A stretch of 64,000 bases of DNA from Nematopogon swammerdamellus. Its lineage: Eukaryota; Arthropoda; Insecta; Lepidoptera; Adelidae. Below the pieces are notes generated by a model that was not told where the DNA came from, ran no database searches, and was given only the letters and a program-made list of their open reading frames with translations. The stretch lies in contig OX336359.1 in assembly GCA_946902875.1 (NCBI GenBank), positions 1 to 64,000 on the forward strand, written 5' to 3'. Each line of letters begins with the position of its first letter. The stretch's first letter is position 1. Positions 1 through 14,934 of this stretch are shown here, in pieces. The translations under genes were made by a program, and so were the position numbers.

Positions 1-189
1 TTGCCTTATGGCTACTCAATGAAGAAAAACACAAGCAGTGTTGGTGTTGGTATGTGAAAGAAGACATTGATGGATCGAAACGATCGTGTGTGACGTCCAA
101 AGTCCACATCAAGTCCACACAAAGTCCACAAGACAGTGAAAAGCACCAGGGAGTCGAACGACAGCGCGATGCGCAGGCGGCGCCGTAGT

Positions 190-804
190 CCATGAGTCGT
201 AGTCTGTCGAGCGCCCGCGCTGGCGCCTCGTGTAGATGCGGCTCAAGGCGGAGCGACAGTAGTGGCGGACGAGCAGCGCGGCATACAGCACAAGGTAGGA
301 GGCGAACATGAGTCGGTCGAGCGCCTGCGCTGGCGCCTCGTGTAGATGCGGTTCAAGGCGGAGCGTCAGTAGTGGCGGGCGAGCAGCGCGGCGTACAGCA
401 CGAGGTAGGCGACGAACATGAGTCGGTCGAGCGCCCGCGCTGGCGCCTCGTGTAGATGCGGCTCAAGGCGGAGCGACAGGTAGTGGCGGGCGAGCAGCGC
501 GGCGTACACCACGAGGTAGACGGCGAACATGAGTCGGTCGAGCGCCCGCGCTGGCGCCTCGTGTAGATGCGGCTCAAGGCGGAGCGTCAGTAGTGGCGGG
601 CGAGCAGCCCGGCATACAGCACGAGGTAGACCGAACATGAGTCGGTCGAGCGCTCGCGCTGGCGCCTCGTGTAGATGCGGCTCAAGGCGGAGCGACAGGT
701 AGTGGCGGGCGAGCAGCCGGCGTACACCACCAGGTAGACGGCGAACATGAGTCGGTCGGGCGCCCGCGCTGGCGCCTCGTGTAGATGCGGCTCGAGGCGG
801 AGTG
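190..804 (-). repeat. 110-bp tandem array of exon 11 end (TM4 plus 3' UTR), 6 extra copies
   Basis: Copies centred near 232, 342, 452, 563, 671 and 781 each contain [26 protein letters not shown] sequence and the following 3' UTR. Some copies keep the stop (CACTACTGA); others have one extra base (CACTACCTG) that opens the frame into the next copy. This is the only array at a terminal exon and the only one not including a splice site. Confidence 0.92.
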
Positions 805-1005
805 TCAGTAGTGGCGGGCGAGCAGCGCGGCGTACACCACGAGGTAGACGGCAAACATGAGTCGGTCGAGAGCCCGAGCAAGGGCCGCGTGCGCCGACGA
901 GCGCGCCCGCTGTCGCCCACATAGCGGCGCAGGTTCCTCCGTGCGCAGCGCGCGCGGCGCCTCCTCCCCCTCCTCCTCTGGCTCTGTTACGAAGCTCTCG
1001 TAGCT
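805..1005 (-). CDS. Exon 11: cytoplasmic loop end, TM4 and stop
   Basis: The acceptor TTATGTGCAG is phase 0. Residues 550-615: an acidic stretch ([11 protein letters not shown]), a basic stretch (GRQRARSS), then [24 protein letters not shown] and TGA at 805-807. 'DR.MF' plus a hydrophobic helix at the extreme C-terminus matches the Cys-loop receptor TM4 layout. Confidence 0.84.
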   Translation of the reverse strand, partial: SYESFVTEPEEEGEEAPRALRTEEPAPLCGRQRARSSAHAALARALDRLMFAVYLVVYAALLARHY

Positions 1006-4000
1006 CTGCACATAAGCACACACAACACGTCTATGTCTACTTACATTTTATTTGAATTAAACCAAGTAGTGTTTGTCCGTAAGTAGGTATTTTTTAGTGT
1101 GATGGTTGGCTCTAAAATTATAGATTATTTGATCTCTACCCATCACGACGTACTTATGCACGTAATATTGCGTTCGAGTGTGAGAGACGCGAAGTGAGGG
1201 AGGCTGTTGTGTAATCATGTTTAAGTCTATTCGAGAGGGGTGAGTGAAGGGCGAGAGGGTACAGTCAGGAGACTCTGATTGGAGTGGGGTTGGTAGGGGA
1301 TGTTTGCCGAAAGAGAACGCACGCGTTGAGGCCGATTGACGTTTAGCCTCAGGAATTAATATCGAAAGTGTGATTGGCAAGAGACAATGACATTGATAAG
1401 GTGCAGATTCGTTAATTCAAGTGGCCGCTTAGAGTTGTTCACAATAACATAATCAACAACTTCAGTGAGAAATTGGATCATACCAGACTCGAAGTGGTTG
1501 AATGGTGGCGCTTGCTTGGTGATGTAGCGCGAGGACAATTTCCCTGAAGTCATAATTTTGGGACGTTAGATGTAAAACGTTTTGTTTTCGATTCATAGGG
1601 TACCCTTCTCAAGCTTCTTTACTTTGCCGAGTCTTTACTTTTTATGTACATAAATGACTTAATATTGTTTTGTCAATTGCGTTGAAAGCTGCTGCTGCTA
1701 GCTCAGTCGTAGTTTGAGATGGATCCGCTTCAACTATCGATTTCAATGACTCCTCTTCAACCTTAGTCTTCCGTTTTCCAGGTATAGTTTATAGTTTAGT
1801 TCTAAATTCCCGAATGGAATCGATCAAGCCAAAAAGATGCAGTGCGTTCGCTTGCGGTGTTTATCCCGTACACGTCACTGATGTTGCGTGCCGCCTGCGC
1901 CGCGTTAGAACAGCGACGGAACTCGTATTTAAAACATGTCAAAGCAAGTTCTGAAGCAGCATTAGAATATCTGGGAAGGTACGCACCACGAGGAAATGAA
2001 ACCATCACTTTCAATCCAGTATCGTTCTCCGCAATTAAAACAATTATAAAATAAAAAAAAATTCCAAGAACTTGTGGAATGTCTCACCTAAACTACTGAA
2101 GTCATTAAGTTTTAGTCTTATAGAACCATTAATTAGTGTTATACTTTGAGCACGGCATATTCCCAGATTCACTTAAAATAGCTAGGTTAGTTCCATTGTT
2201 TAAAAAGGGATGTCATAACAATATTGGAAACTGTCGTCCTGTATCTTTGCTTCCTGTATTTAGTAAAGTGTTTGAAAAGGCCGTGGAAAAAATATTAATT
2301 AATTATTTTAATGATAACAACATCTTAAACCATAAACAATTTGGATTTCGCAAGGTCAAGTCTACAGGAGATGCCATTGCGTCAATGATAAAAGCTATAA
2401 TTCAATCATTCATTAGATAATTCTAATCACAATTATGGCATCTTCTGTGATCTATCCAAAGCATTCGACTGTGTTAGTATGACATAATTTTAATTAAATT
2501 AGAACATTATGGTGTAAGGGATAAAGAGTTGCGTCTTTGTAAATCATATTTGAGTACCAGAAAGCAGGTGTGTGATATTAATGGTAATAAGTCTGGTGTA
2601 GGATCCATTTCTATGGGAGTTCCTCAAGGTTCCATACTGAGACCATTGTTCTTTTTAATCTATGTAAATGACATTTCTAGTTGTATTAAAGATGATATTG
2701 AGTTAGTAATGTTTGCTGATGATATATCTGTAGTTTAAAAAAATAAAAACATTGCAGAATTACGTGAGTCCTTCATAGATGTAATTCAGTCATTAAAGTG
2801 TTGGTTTGATTCCAATAACTTTTTACTCAATGCCAATAAAACAAATGTAATGCACTTTGCACTTGAAACTCACAGACGTATTGTTAATCAGAAAATTGTT
2901 AAAATAGCAGAAGATCTCACATTACATATTTCCAAAGAAATAGCCTTTTTAGGAGTAATATTTGATCGCACCCTAACTTGGAAACCTCATATAGATACGC
3001 TTACTAGTAAGCGAAGTTCAGCTTGTTATGCCATAAAAAAATTAAAGAATTATGTGGCATACAAGCTGCTAAAACTGTCTATTATGCTTACTTCGATAGT
3101 CTTATGTCTTATAGATTATTATTTTTGGGAAACGCAGCAGAATCTAATAGAATATTTTATTCTTCAAAAAAGAGCACTGCGTTGTATATTCAGTGTGAAG
3201 GCGAGGGACTCTTGTAGAAATTTATTTCATAAAATAGGAATTATGACATTACCCAGTGTTTATATTTATGAAAATATCTGCTATGCTAGGAAATATTTAC
3301 AGGATGCTACGTTTCACTCTGATATGCACCAGAATGATACTATGTAGGCATAAAAATAATGTTCTAATTACGAAGCACAGGTCATCTAAAATGTCGAAAA
3401 GTTTTGTTTGCAACAGTGTTAGATTGTATAATAAAATACCAGAAGAGGTAAAAAATCTAAACGATACTTTGTTTATGAAACATATAATAAAATCAACTCT
3501 TGTAAAGAAAGCCTACTATACTGTAAAAGAGGCATTAGCCAACAGGACTATATCTTGAGGTTCTGACTGCACAATTAGTTAGCGCATGACTAGGTACTAT
3601 TTGTACCCAAATTTATTTAATAACCGATTGACAACTTGATACTTCAAGTATCTTAATATTTTTATTATAATTTTTTTTTTAATATTTGACAATACTAACA
3701 TTATTAAGTTGATACAAATGACGTATCAAAAATTTGAAAAAGGCTCTCTACACCTGATCCACTTAATTAAGTCTTTGCAGTGAGAACTTCAAAAACAAAA
3801 CAAAAAAAAAAACAAAGAAAAAACAAAAATCTGTTTTTGATCTTGCTCTCAAGCTGTATTTTCAATCGACTGTAGGCGGTGTTATTATGTGGATAGTCAC
3901 TAATGCTTGTAAAAATGATTATGAAAAGAAAGCCCTGCGAAGTTTCTTTCCGGTTCTTCTTCGTGGGTGTAATCGAACCGGATAGAACAAATTGTAACAA

Positions 4001-7000
4001 ATTCGAGTACAGTCATTCTGTCTAACGAATGCTTAAATAAACAATATACAACAATAAAAATAATGCAATCTTTCACCTTATCGAACATTACTTTCATATC
4101 CCGATAACTCGATAAAAACAAATGACTAACAGATTAGGAAAAAAATAATAATATAAGCAAACAAAATTTCAAATTTATAATTCCTACGCGTACAAAAGTT
4201 AGCCCCGTTCAAAGCAATCAGCTTGTAAAAACTGCAATTTCATAGGTAAGTACTTAATGTAATCGGGAGTAGAGTGGAGTAGGCCAGCTGGACAGGGACG
4301 GCATTGCGGCAGGTCGGGGTGCGATGACGTATTGGCAATATCGTGTATCTCATTTCCGTTCCGTCCGGCGCACTTCCTCTCAATAGCTTCCGGCGCTGGA
4401 GTGGCGAACGCGCCGCGCCGCACCATACGCAGTACAAACGAAGGGAGTCGGGCGGCGGCCGCCGCACCGGACGGACGTGCGCGTACGGTACCAGTAATAT
4501 ATTATCTTGCTTTTTATTTCTGTTGAAACTTCTTTATCGTTAGTGTCTTGAACATTTTTCACAATATTGTATCACATAAAAATTTTGCTCTCCCCTACTT
4601 TTATATGTGGGTCTCCGAATCCTTTGTTAAATTAATGTGATTAAAAGTACCTAAATCAATAGATAGATATCTATTGTTTATCTGTTATCTTTAAGTCTCG
4701 TGAACAGGTCTGTGCCGGTCGAGACGGTGCGAGAGGTTAAGGCGGACGCAAACTTTGAGGTGAAATTTCGATTACTCTTAAATAATTATCTTGATCTTGC
4801 AATATTATCTCTACAGAAGTTCAAATTGTTTGCTAGAATAATGGTTCATCACTTCTTCAGCGGCTAGCTGTAGGAGTTGGCGAGATAGCCTCTTTCGATT
4901 ATTCCATTAATACTACACATTATGTATATCAAAGAGTTTGGGGCCGACTATGCTTGAAATTGGATTGTAAAGGTTAGTGAGGATCGGGATCCGCATCGGC
5001 AGGGTTGGAGATTTATGCGAGCGACTATCTGCACGTCAACGCTTAGTTAGAGCCGCACTTATCTCTCGTCTCGTTTTCGCGGCGGAGGCTGTCCGACTGG
5101 GGAAGATGGGGTGCGCCGTGTACGCCTAGACGCAACGTCGCCAAAGAACCCTTTTCCCTACATTGTCCCGTGCGCACCAGCTTTTTGGCCATGCACCCGC
5201 TCTGTACCCGATTCCATCATTTAGAAATATGAATCGTTGGAGAATCATCAATCAACCAAACAAGCATTCTACTACAGAACTCCGCACCGGCTCTGCAGCC
5301 AACTCTCAGCTCGCCACGTCACCCGGTCCGGCTCTGCCTGCAGCCAGATCCCAGCCTGATGTCCATCTGGGCATTCTGCTTGTGCTGCTCAATGTTTGAA
5401 AGAGCTTTTGATTCCAAAGTCCAAATATTTTTTTGAAAATTTTAACAAATTACATACAGGTGTTTATTATACTTTTTCATCTTATCTACGTAATTTACTA
5501 GATTGCCTGAATATTTCCTTACTTCTCGCTAAATTCTATTACGGAGTATCTGAAAGTGCATTAAAGTGGTTCGAAATCTTCTTGGTTGGTAGGCGACAGG
5601 TGTTGTTTGTGGGCAGAATGACGGTAGATCAATGTATTCTCAGCCTAAAAACCTCACTCGAGGAGTGCCCCAAGGCGCTATCCTCAGTCCTCTCCTGTTC
5701 ACAATTTTCACAGCTGACCTCTGCAAAATCCTGAAGCACTCTAACACTCACCTGTATGCTGATGACACCCAGATTTATTTATCATTCCACCCCAATGATA
5801 CGGCTGAAACGGTGGTACTGCTCAATGAAGATTTAAGTGGAGTTTATGACTGGGCCTGTAGAAACACGCTGGTCTTGAATCCTTCCAAATCAAACTGCAT
5901 TGTTTTCGGCACCAAACATCAGGTTGAAACCATTCATTCCCTCAAGCCCTCGGTGGAAATAAACGGGTCACCAGTCAATATCGTGCAGTCGGGTAGAAAC
6001 TTAGGGCTTGTGGTTGACGAAGCGATGCGGTTTGAGGAACACATAAACCAACAAGTGAAAACGGCATTCTATAAATTGAAAACTTTGTACTCATTTAGGG
6101 GGCACCTCACCGAACAGGTCCGTATTATGCTAACGGACGCGCTTGTTCTGGCCCCGTATGATTATTGTGACACTGTTTATAGACCCTTCCTGATGGCCAG
6201 AACAGCTCCGGCCATACAGCGGGTGCAAAACGCACGTGCAAGATTTTGTTTTGATATACCTAGCTAGGCGTTCCCACATTACTCCTTACCTAAAAAATGC
6301 AGACTCCACCGATACAACATTCCTGGGTACACTCTATTCCAACGCTTTATACCCAAGAGTGGTGTCTGCTTATATGGTCGATCCGACGTCTCCGTAAAGA
6401 GACTTTGCCATGTTGAAGACTCCCGCTTCCCCGTGATATGTCAGTCAGTCAGTCAGTCAGCGTGTAAGCGTCCACTGCTGGACATACGCCTCTCCAATTT
6501 TCCTCCAGTCCTCCCGGCCTTCAGCGGTACGGAACCACTGCTTTCCGCCGACGTACTTGATGTCGTCGTCCCGTGATATGGGTCCGTGTGAATCTACCAC
6601 ATGTGGTTAGAATTTATGCGGGCCTATATCGCTCACCTAAGCTGGGTGTCAACGAATCTACCTCATTCTTTGAGCACCTTAGCAGTGTGACGGACCAGTT
6701 GCTTGGTGAGCTTCCAACGGCCGAAATTGTGATGGTGGGCGACTTCAATGTCAAACACAAGGAATGACGTAGAACGACCCTTCCGAAAACCGTATTAGTA
6801 GTTTGACAGCGTTTCATTTTTAGAGAAGAATTCTAGTAAACGATTTTGGATAATTACTTCAAAAAGTTTCGAGAAAATTGGCAATAGACTTATAGGTCGA
6901 TAGTTATTCATGTGAGCAATGTTTCCCTTTTTAAAGACCGGGATCACTTTAGCAAGTTTAAAGTTTTGTGGAAATATCCCTTCTTTTAGGGATTTATTGA

Positions 7001-10000
7001 AGAGTGTGAGCAATGGTTTGCTTAACTCACATTGACAAAGTTTTACTAGGCTCAAAGATAGGCCATATATATCTCGGCTGTGTTTATTTTTCATAACTTT
7101 AAAGGCACTTTTTAGATCAGCACTGTTGATTAATCGGCAGTGACTAGATTATTGGCTTTCTTCAACGTTGTTTTTTAGATAATTTAATGCCTCTAATTTA
7201 CTTACTTTTGAATAATCTGTTACAAGTGATGGTGCGTTTATATAGAATTTGATAAAATTATTAGCTATGTTTAATTCACCTACTATTTCTTTACCTTCCA
7301 CAAGTAACTTGTTAATTGGAGATATGTCATTCTTTCTATCAATTTCATTCTTAATGATCTTCCAAGTGGTTTTACCTAAATCGTTTGAATTCGCGATTAT
7401 GTCACTGTTTCTTTTGCGTTTTGCACAGTTTATTACCTTCTTACCTTTCTATAATTTTTTTTATACTGTTTATAACGTTCTCTTATATTTTCATTATTGG
7501 TGACTTTCATCTCAAAATGTAAGTCCTTCAGGCTCACTGATGATATTCTGATACCAGGAGTTATCCAGTTGTTTTTAGGTTGTTTCGAAATTACTTTACT
7601 AAGTTTAAGTTTAAATACAGCGTTTAGGAAATGTGTTACTTGACCTGTAATTTTCGAAGATAGGTCATGACAGCTGATATTATTGTCATCATCAATGATA
7701 CTGACCCAATCTACTGAGGATAATTTATTTTTTAATTTTAAAATCCCTTTTTTAGTGTACTGTCTCTTAAATGTATGTTTATCCGATGGATCATGTTTCT
7801 TAATAACTGTGAAGTAAAAGTATATTCCTTCATGATCTGATATTGAATTACTAACGACTTTATGGAGATAGTCCGATTCCGTTAAATTGGTGACAATATT
7901 ATCAATACATGTGCATGAGTCTAAAGTGATTCTAGTCGGTTCCTCTATCACCAGATGACAATTTGCTTCTAGAAGCATCTCCCTAAGTTCGTTGTCTCTT
8001 TTACACCTTTTGGAAATGTTAACATTGAGATCTCCCTCTAGAATTATATGCTTATGCTCTTTTGTTAATATCCCTAGGATCCTAGATAATATATTTAAAA
8101 AAGCTTTCAAATGAACCATTATATGACCTGTATAGACATAAGATCACCGAGTTTAGTTCCGTCAATTCAGTAGCAGATATCTCACAATCGAATTCTCTTG
8201 ACAGAGTTACAAAATCCCTGCGTTCACAATGTTGTATACCTTTCCTCATATATACAACTGTACCTCCGTGGATATGTTTACTTCTACAGAAATTACTGGT
8301 TTGTACAAACCCGTAAAAGTTAATACATGATGCTTGCATTTCGCATAACCATGTCTCTGAAAAGCAGAGTGTGTCAAAATTTGTGCCTTGTAAAAATAAG
8401 TCAATTTCACCTGATTTTTTTATTAACGCTCCTAACATTTTGGTAAAATAAAATTAGATAGTTGTTACCCAATGTATTATTGGGATTTTTAACAATACAA
8501 TTCTTAACATTAACATTAATCTTATTATTATTCTCGATCTGGTGTAGCCCTAGCGTCAAATTACTTATCGAAAATTTGTCTCTTCAGTATTAGATTCACA
8601 AATTTCCTTAGTATGAACATAGGACAAATTTGAAAACCCTACAAACTTATTTGCCTGGCTGCAGATCCGCCTTGCAAGTAATAGCTTACCTTTATTATGC
8701 AGAATATTTACTTTTGTATATTTGTCGTTGTTTAGGTCAATGAACTTTACATTTGTATGATTTCTGGCGATATACCATATGCACCTATTAATTTTAACTA
8801 TGTCATGGTCATCTACGCCATTGTACAGTATTGGAATGAGGACAATGTTATGACCTGTAATTAGGCTTTGTTCAGAAATTTAATTTAATTTATGGAGGTA
8901 CATATCCTGCATGTTTCGAATAGAGTCATAGCTGCTTATAAGGGCTACGTCAATTGTAAATGTGGTCATATCGTTTTCCCTTCCCACACCATCCTAGATG
9001 TGCTCAAAACTGGCATTTGGTTTACATAAGTTGAAGACTCTGTGGCTTGTTGGTATGTATTTACTTAGCTTACTCGTCAGTTTTAAACCTAAGATATCTG
9101 AATATATATTTACAGTATGATTGATATTAGGTAGCCCAAATAACACAGGCCTACAGATTTTTTTTTATTAAATATTGTTTGTGATTTTAAGGGTGGCCTT
9201 TACTAATTTTGTGGTCCTGATCACGAATCTGGGCTTAATTTCTGCCTATCACATCAGGTTTTCATGAAAATTTTAAAAATAAGGTTGTATGACATGAAAA
9301 TGAACAAATAGAGACTATTCTGAGTTTATTTAAATAAAAATTACGAAATATTTCCAAATATTAATTTTTATTTAATCTTAATATAAACATTATGTATGAG
9401 ACCGTGTTTTGGAGTGAAATCTGTCTCTTTTATCCTGAAAACTGCGTTTTGTAGTCTTCTTCGAGTGCATGATTTCAGGTCTGTCTCTCTTCAATGCTCA
9501 ACAGTAGTCCGGCATCATATTAACTTTCCATCTGCCTTGGTACTGCCTTTCCATCTCTTTAATATCTTGATGAAACCGTTATCCCTGTTCCTCGCTCACA
9601 TCCCCAAGGTTTTCAGGGAAGTACTCTACATGAGATTGCAGAAAATGAACTTTAATGCTCATATTGCAACTCAGTAGGTATGTTAATTTTTTTTAGCATG
9701 TTTTCAATGAGGTCTTTGTAGTCTGGGTCCATATGATTTCCCAGAAAACCATCCATAAGCCGACCACTCTTCCGACTCTTCATTTGTCATGGTATTATGA
9801 AACAGTATGTCTGATTTGAGCGTTCTTATTTGAGGACCAACAAAAATTGGCTAGTTTCACTTTATTTTATTTATTTTTTTTAATTTTATTTATCTCTTTA
9901 TTTCAGCCAACTAGGCCATATTGAAATACATATTAAATGTCTTAACCTAAGAACTAAAATTACTTTTTCTCCACTTGTGTCTGTACGGGTCCCAATAGAG

Positions 10001-13000
10001 ACCCGTATGCGTCATATTAGTCTGCTGACGCAGTGGATCAGGTGCGCGTAGAGTGGGCGCAGACGTTAACTTCACATTATTTCTGTTCGCTATAATTAAG
10101 CTATAGAATTAAGTAAATTTTAGTATGGAGGTTGAAGATATTCACGATCTTTAGCCACTTTGAACCAACTATTAAATTGCTCTCCTTACAACATATTTTC
10201 ACACAATAAATTCGATTTTGTGAAAAAATCTGATGTGATAGGCAAAAACTAAGTCCATATTCGTGATTAGCGCACCCAAATTAGTAAAGGACACCTATCA
10301 AACTTCAAACAATGCAACTTGTGTAGGCCTGTGTAATCCGTGGTTGACGCACTTTTGAGTTGCTGCATCAGGAGCATCACTTATCGGATTTGTTTCACTT
10401 ATATCATATTTATTTCTTCCAGATATACTCGTAGATGTGCTCTTTTTTCGTATCTTTGTTCATCCGCTGAGGTGATTACACTTGGAGCATCAGTAACGGC
10501 GATGTCGGGTTTGGCAGCTCCACAAATAAACTCCTGGATGACAAGCAGTACGGATTCTGGAAAGCGCGGTCAACAGGAGATCTTCTAACGTACGTTACGC
10601 ATATATGGGCCGAAAGATTGGACAATTTCGTAGAGTCGCTGGCAGTCGCCCCGGATATTTCCAAGGTTTTCGACCGCGTTTGGCACCGAGACCTTCTAGG
10701 CAAGCTTCCGTCCTTCGGCATTCCACCCAAACTCTGCACCTGGAACGCGAGCTTTTTGGCGGGTCGTTCCATCTTCGTTACCATAGATGGCTTGAAATCG
10801 GACGACTTTCCAATCAACGCTGGTGTTCCGCAGGGCTCTGTGCTGTCGCCTACGCTTTTCTCAACCTTCGGTCTGAAGTGGCAGAACTACGATCAACCAC
10901 ATACGACAACAACAAGATCGTTAAGGGAATCGAGACTAAAATGACTTATATTGAAGAAAAATTTCAAGTCGTAGATCAGTTGAAGAACGAAGTCGACACG
11001 ATAAATTCGAGACTTAGTCGTATTGAAGAAGAACAAGGTGCTAGAGAACAATGGGCTCGTCGTCCGAATATCGAAGTCGTCGGAATCCCGGAAAAAAGGG
11101 GGAAGATCTAATTCGCCTGGTGTGTAATCTGGCCAGCACAGTAGGGTTCAACCTAAACCCAAGGATGGACATCAACTTTGTTACTAGGGTCGCTCCTAAG
11201 AACCCTCAGCCTGGGCGCTCAAAATCGATTATCATTGCGATGCAAGCGCGCTATCGAAAGGATGACTTTCTCGCTACTTTGAGAAAAATTCACAGATTTC
11301 GTGGCTCACACGACTATCGAGCACATTGAAAATGAATCTACGGAATTCGAAAAAATATTGTCGCTGAGCGACACGAGAAAGTCGGGATAAGGAAAAGGTT
11401 AGTTGGGTTTTGATGATGGAGCCGGAAGGAAGCCATAGGAACTGTCAAGCTTATCTCTTTTTCTGTCTAAATTGTAGTTTAAATTTTTTAAGCTGCTTGT
11501 GTTTTTGAAAAATAATAAAAAATATATAAATGTAATATTTTTTTTTATTTTGTTGAATTCATTTTCAATGCGACGCATCTTCTAACCTAACCTATATTCC
11601 TATATTCCTATATCCAACGAGCCCAAACACGGTTGATTTATCATGTGTAGTTTAGGAGTTCCTATGGCTTCATTCCGGCTCCATCATCAGGACCCTGGAC
11701 ATACATATGACAAGAGTACTTGCGAAGACAAATCCAACGAGCCCAAACACGATGGGCTTATCATGTGTAGTTTAGGAGATCCTATGGCTTCCTTTCGGCT
11801 CCATCATCAGAACCCAACTAACCTTTTTCTTATCCCGACTTTCTCGTGTCGCTCAGCGACAATATTTTTTCGAATTCCGCAGATTCATTTGCAATGTGCT
11901 CGATATTCGTGTGAGGCACGAAATCTGTAAATTTCTTTTTTCAGAAAGGTTGAGCTACAGGGCAAACCCTTAACCCGATCGTCTTTGTTTTAGGCTCAAA
12001 TTGTAGCTGACTAAACTGTCCAGTGTTTTTTATATTATTCTTCGTTTCCAAAATATCGACCGCCAAAATCAAAAATTCGAAAAAAATTTTTTTTTTTTTT
12101 ACTATTTCGACCATAACTTTTTTCGTTTTTTACTTTCTCGAATAATTATTTTTGCACCTTACACCTCTCATGAGTACGCGTCTTTTTAGCCTTCTTTGAA
12201 TATCATATCTTCACAACTCTCCGAGATATAAGGGGCTCGCACTTTTTCGTGAAATCGGGGCCTATACTGAAACGAACCAAAAGACATTTTCAATGTCAAA
12301 AGAACAATTTCGCGCTTACTTCTCTTGCTTACAGAAGACATATCACAGATGTTACCTTTCTTTTCAAAATCATAAATTCATTTGTAGAGTCACAGTATTT
12401 ATTGGATAAAATTAAATTTAGATGTCCCATCAGAAACACACGTTCTACTGACACATTCTCATTGTACAGAAGTCATTGTAATTATTGCGAGCACAGATTC
12501 AAAAATCGAAGTTGTAAGACATATAATGATTTGTTCTGCAGTGTCGACATTTTTAACACTAGTTTAGGTCAATTAAAAAAACTCTGTTATAATATTATAC
12601 GATAGGTCATTGGTCTCACTTGCTAAACAATTTTCTAAATCGCAATGTTTTATTTTTCGTTTTTTCGTTTTCCTTTCTTGTCCAAATTTAAACAAATGTA
12701 TACACTTTCTATATATATATTATCATTAAGTTTTGTTGATATTATTAATTGTAGGATTAAAATTATTTGTAGAAACTTTACTGGTTTAGGTGTTAGTTTA
12801 GAGTTAATTTACTATGTATTCATTTTGTAACTGTTTGTTTCTGAAAGTTTAAAATAAAAATAAAAATAAAAGTAAAAGAAGTCCGTGGGTCCGCTAAGTA
12901 AATAAAATATAAAAACTCAGAGCTGCGCGACTATTTACTTGGCGGTCCAGGACCCGTTTAATTGCGAGGTGAGTACACACCTTGACCGGGGGGAGGCAGC

Positions 13001-14899
13001 AGATGAAGCTGAGCAGGTGGGAGGATGCGAGTGCACGCAGACAGCCGGCGTAGTGCGCGGCGAGCGTCGGCCGCGCCAGCAGCGGCTGCACCGGCAGCGC
13101 CAGCAACGCGCTCAGCAGCACCCAGCAGTACAGCAGCACTGCCGCACCACACACACACGCACGCACACACATCACACACATCGTGCGCGGCAAGCGTCGG
13201 CCGCGCCAGCAGCGGCTGCACCGGCAGCGCCAGAAACGCGCTCAGCATCACCCAGCAGTACAGCAGCACTGCCGCACCACACACACACACGCGCACACAG
13301 AAACATCATACACATCGTGCGCGGGAGCGTTGGCCGCGCCAGCAGCGGCTTCACCGGCAGCGCCAGCAACGCGCTCTGCAGCACCCAGCAGTACAGGAGC
13401 ACTGCCGCACCACACACACACACACACACATCACACACATCGTGCGCGGCGAGCGTCGGCCGCGCCAGCAGCGGCTGCACCGGCAGCGCCAGCAACGCGC
13501 TCAGCAGCATCCAGCAGTACAGCAAAACTACCGCACCACACACACACACACACACGTCACTCACGTCGTGCGCGGCGAGCGTCGGCCGCGTCAGCAGCGG
13601 CTTCACCGGCAGCGCCAGCAACGCGCTCTGCAGCACCCAGCAGTACAGGAGCACTGCCGCACCACACACACACACACATCACACACATCGTGCGCGGCGA
13701 GCGTCGGCCGCGCCAGCAGCGGCTGCACCGGCAGCGCCAGCAACGCGCACAGCAGCATCCAGCAGTACAGCAACACTACCGCATCACACACACACACACA
13801 CACACGTCACTCACGTCGTGCGCGGCGAGCGTCGGCCGCGCCAGCAACGCGCTCAGCAGCACCCAGCAAAGCAATACAGCAGCACTGACGCACCACACAC
13901 ACACACACACACACGTCACACACATCGTGCGCGTCGAGCGTCGGCCGCGCCAGCAGCGGCTGCACCAGCAGCGCCAGCAACGCGCTCAGCAGCACCCAGC
14001 AATACAGCAGCACTGACGCACCACACACACACACGACACATACATCGCGCGCGGCGAGCGTCGGCCGCGCCAGCAGCGGCTGCACCGGCAGCGCCAGCAA
14101 CGCGCTCAGCAGCACCCAGCAATACAGCAGCACTGACGCACCAAACACACACACACACACACACATCACACACATCGTGCGTGGCGAGCATCGGCCGCGC
14201 CAGCAGCGGCTGCACCGGTAGCGCCAGCAAGCGCTCAGCAGCACCCAGCAGTACAGCAGCACTGCCGCACCATACCCACACATCACACACATCAGACGTC
14301 GGCGAGCGTCGGTCGCGCCAGCAGCGGCTGCACCGGCAGCGCCAGCAACGCGATCAGCAGCACCCAGCAGTACACCAGCACTGCCGCACCACACACACAC
14401 ATCTCACACATCAGACGTCGGCGAGCGTCGGTCGCGCCAGCAGCGGCTGCACCGGCAGCGCCAGCAACGCGATCAGCAGCACCCAGCAGTACAGCAGCAC
14501 TGCCGCACCACACACACACATCTCACACATCAGACGTCGGCGAGCGTCGGTCGCGCCAGCAGCGGCTGAATCGGCAGCGCCAGCAACGCGATCAGCAGCA
14601 CCCAGCAGTACAGCAGCACTGCCGCACCACACACACACACACACACATCACACGTCGGCGAGCGTCGGCCGCGCCAGCAGCGGCTGCACCGGCTCATATA
14701 TTTTATCTTAGTTTTAGGTCCTTTAGTATGATTAACGCGTGACTAGGCACCCGTCAGGGCGGCATGACATTCGTAACCCCCGCACACGATCGAATGCACC
14801 ATAGGCATCGTTGCGCCAGGTTAGACATCGTTAGACACGTCGCATTTTCTATATTTGCCAAAATGAATTGTGAATATGTCCTACATGTCGAAGATCCAA

Positions 14900-14934
<35 letters not shown>

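Noticed and set aside
10871..11280. Integrated baculovirus gene
   Set aside because: The Baculo_FP-like pattern is also common in lepidopteran mobile-element ORF1 proteins, and the fragment sits among retroelement pieces; no other viral gene is nearby.
13000..13300. Olfactory or gustatory receptor suggested by repeated hydrophobic segments
   Set aside because: The hydrophobic segments are TM helices of one Cys-loop receptor and their duplicated copies, as shown by exon phases.
12939..14711. 590-codon plus-strand open frame full of Ser/Ala/His/Thr repeats
   Set aside because: It is the antisense of the exon 10 tandem array. The frame stays open because the unit is GC- and CA-rich; no domain, and the sense strand explains the sequence.
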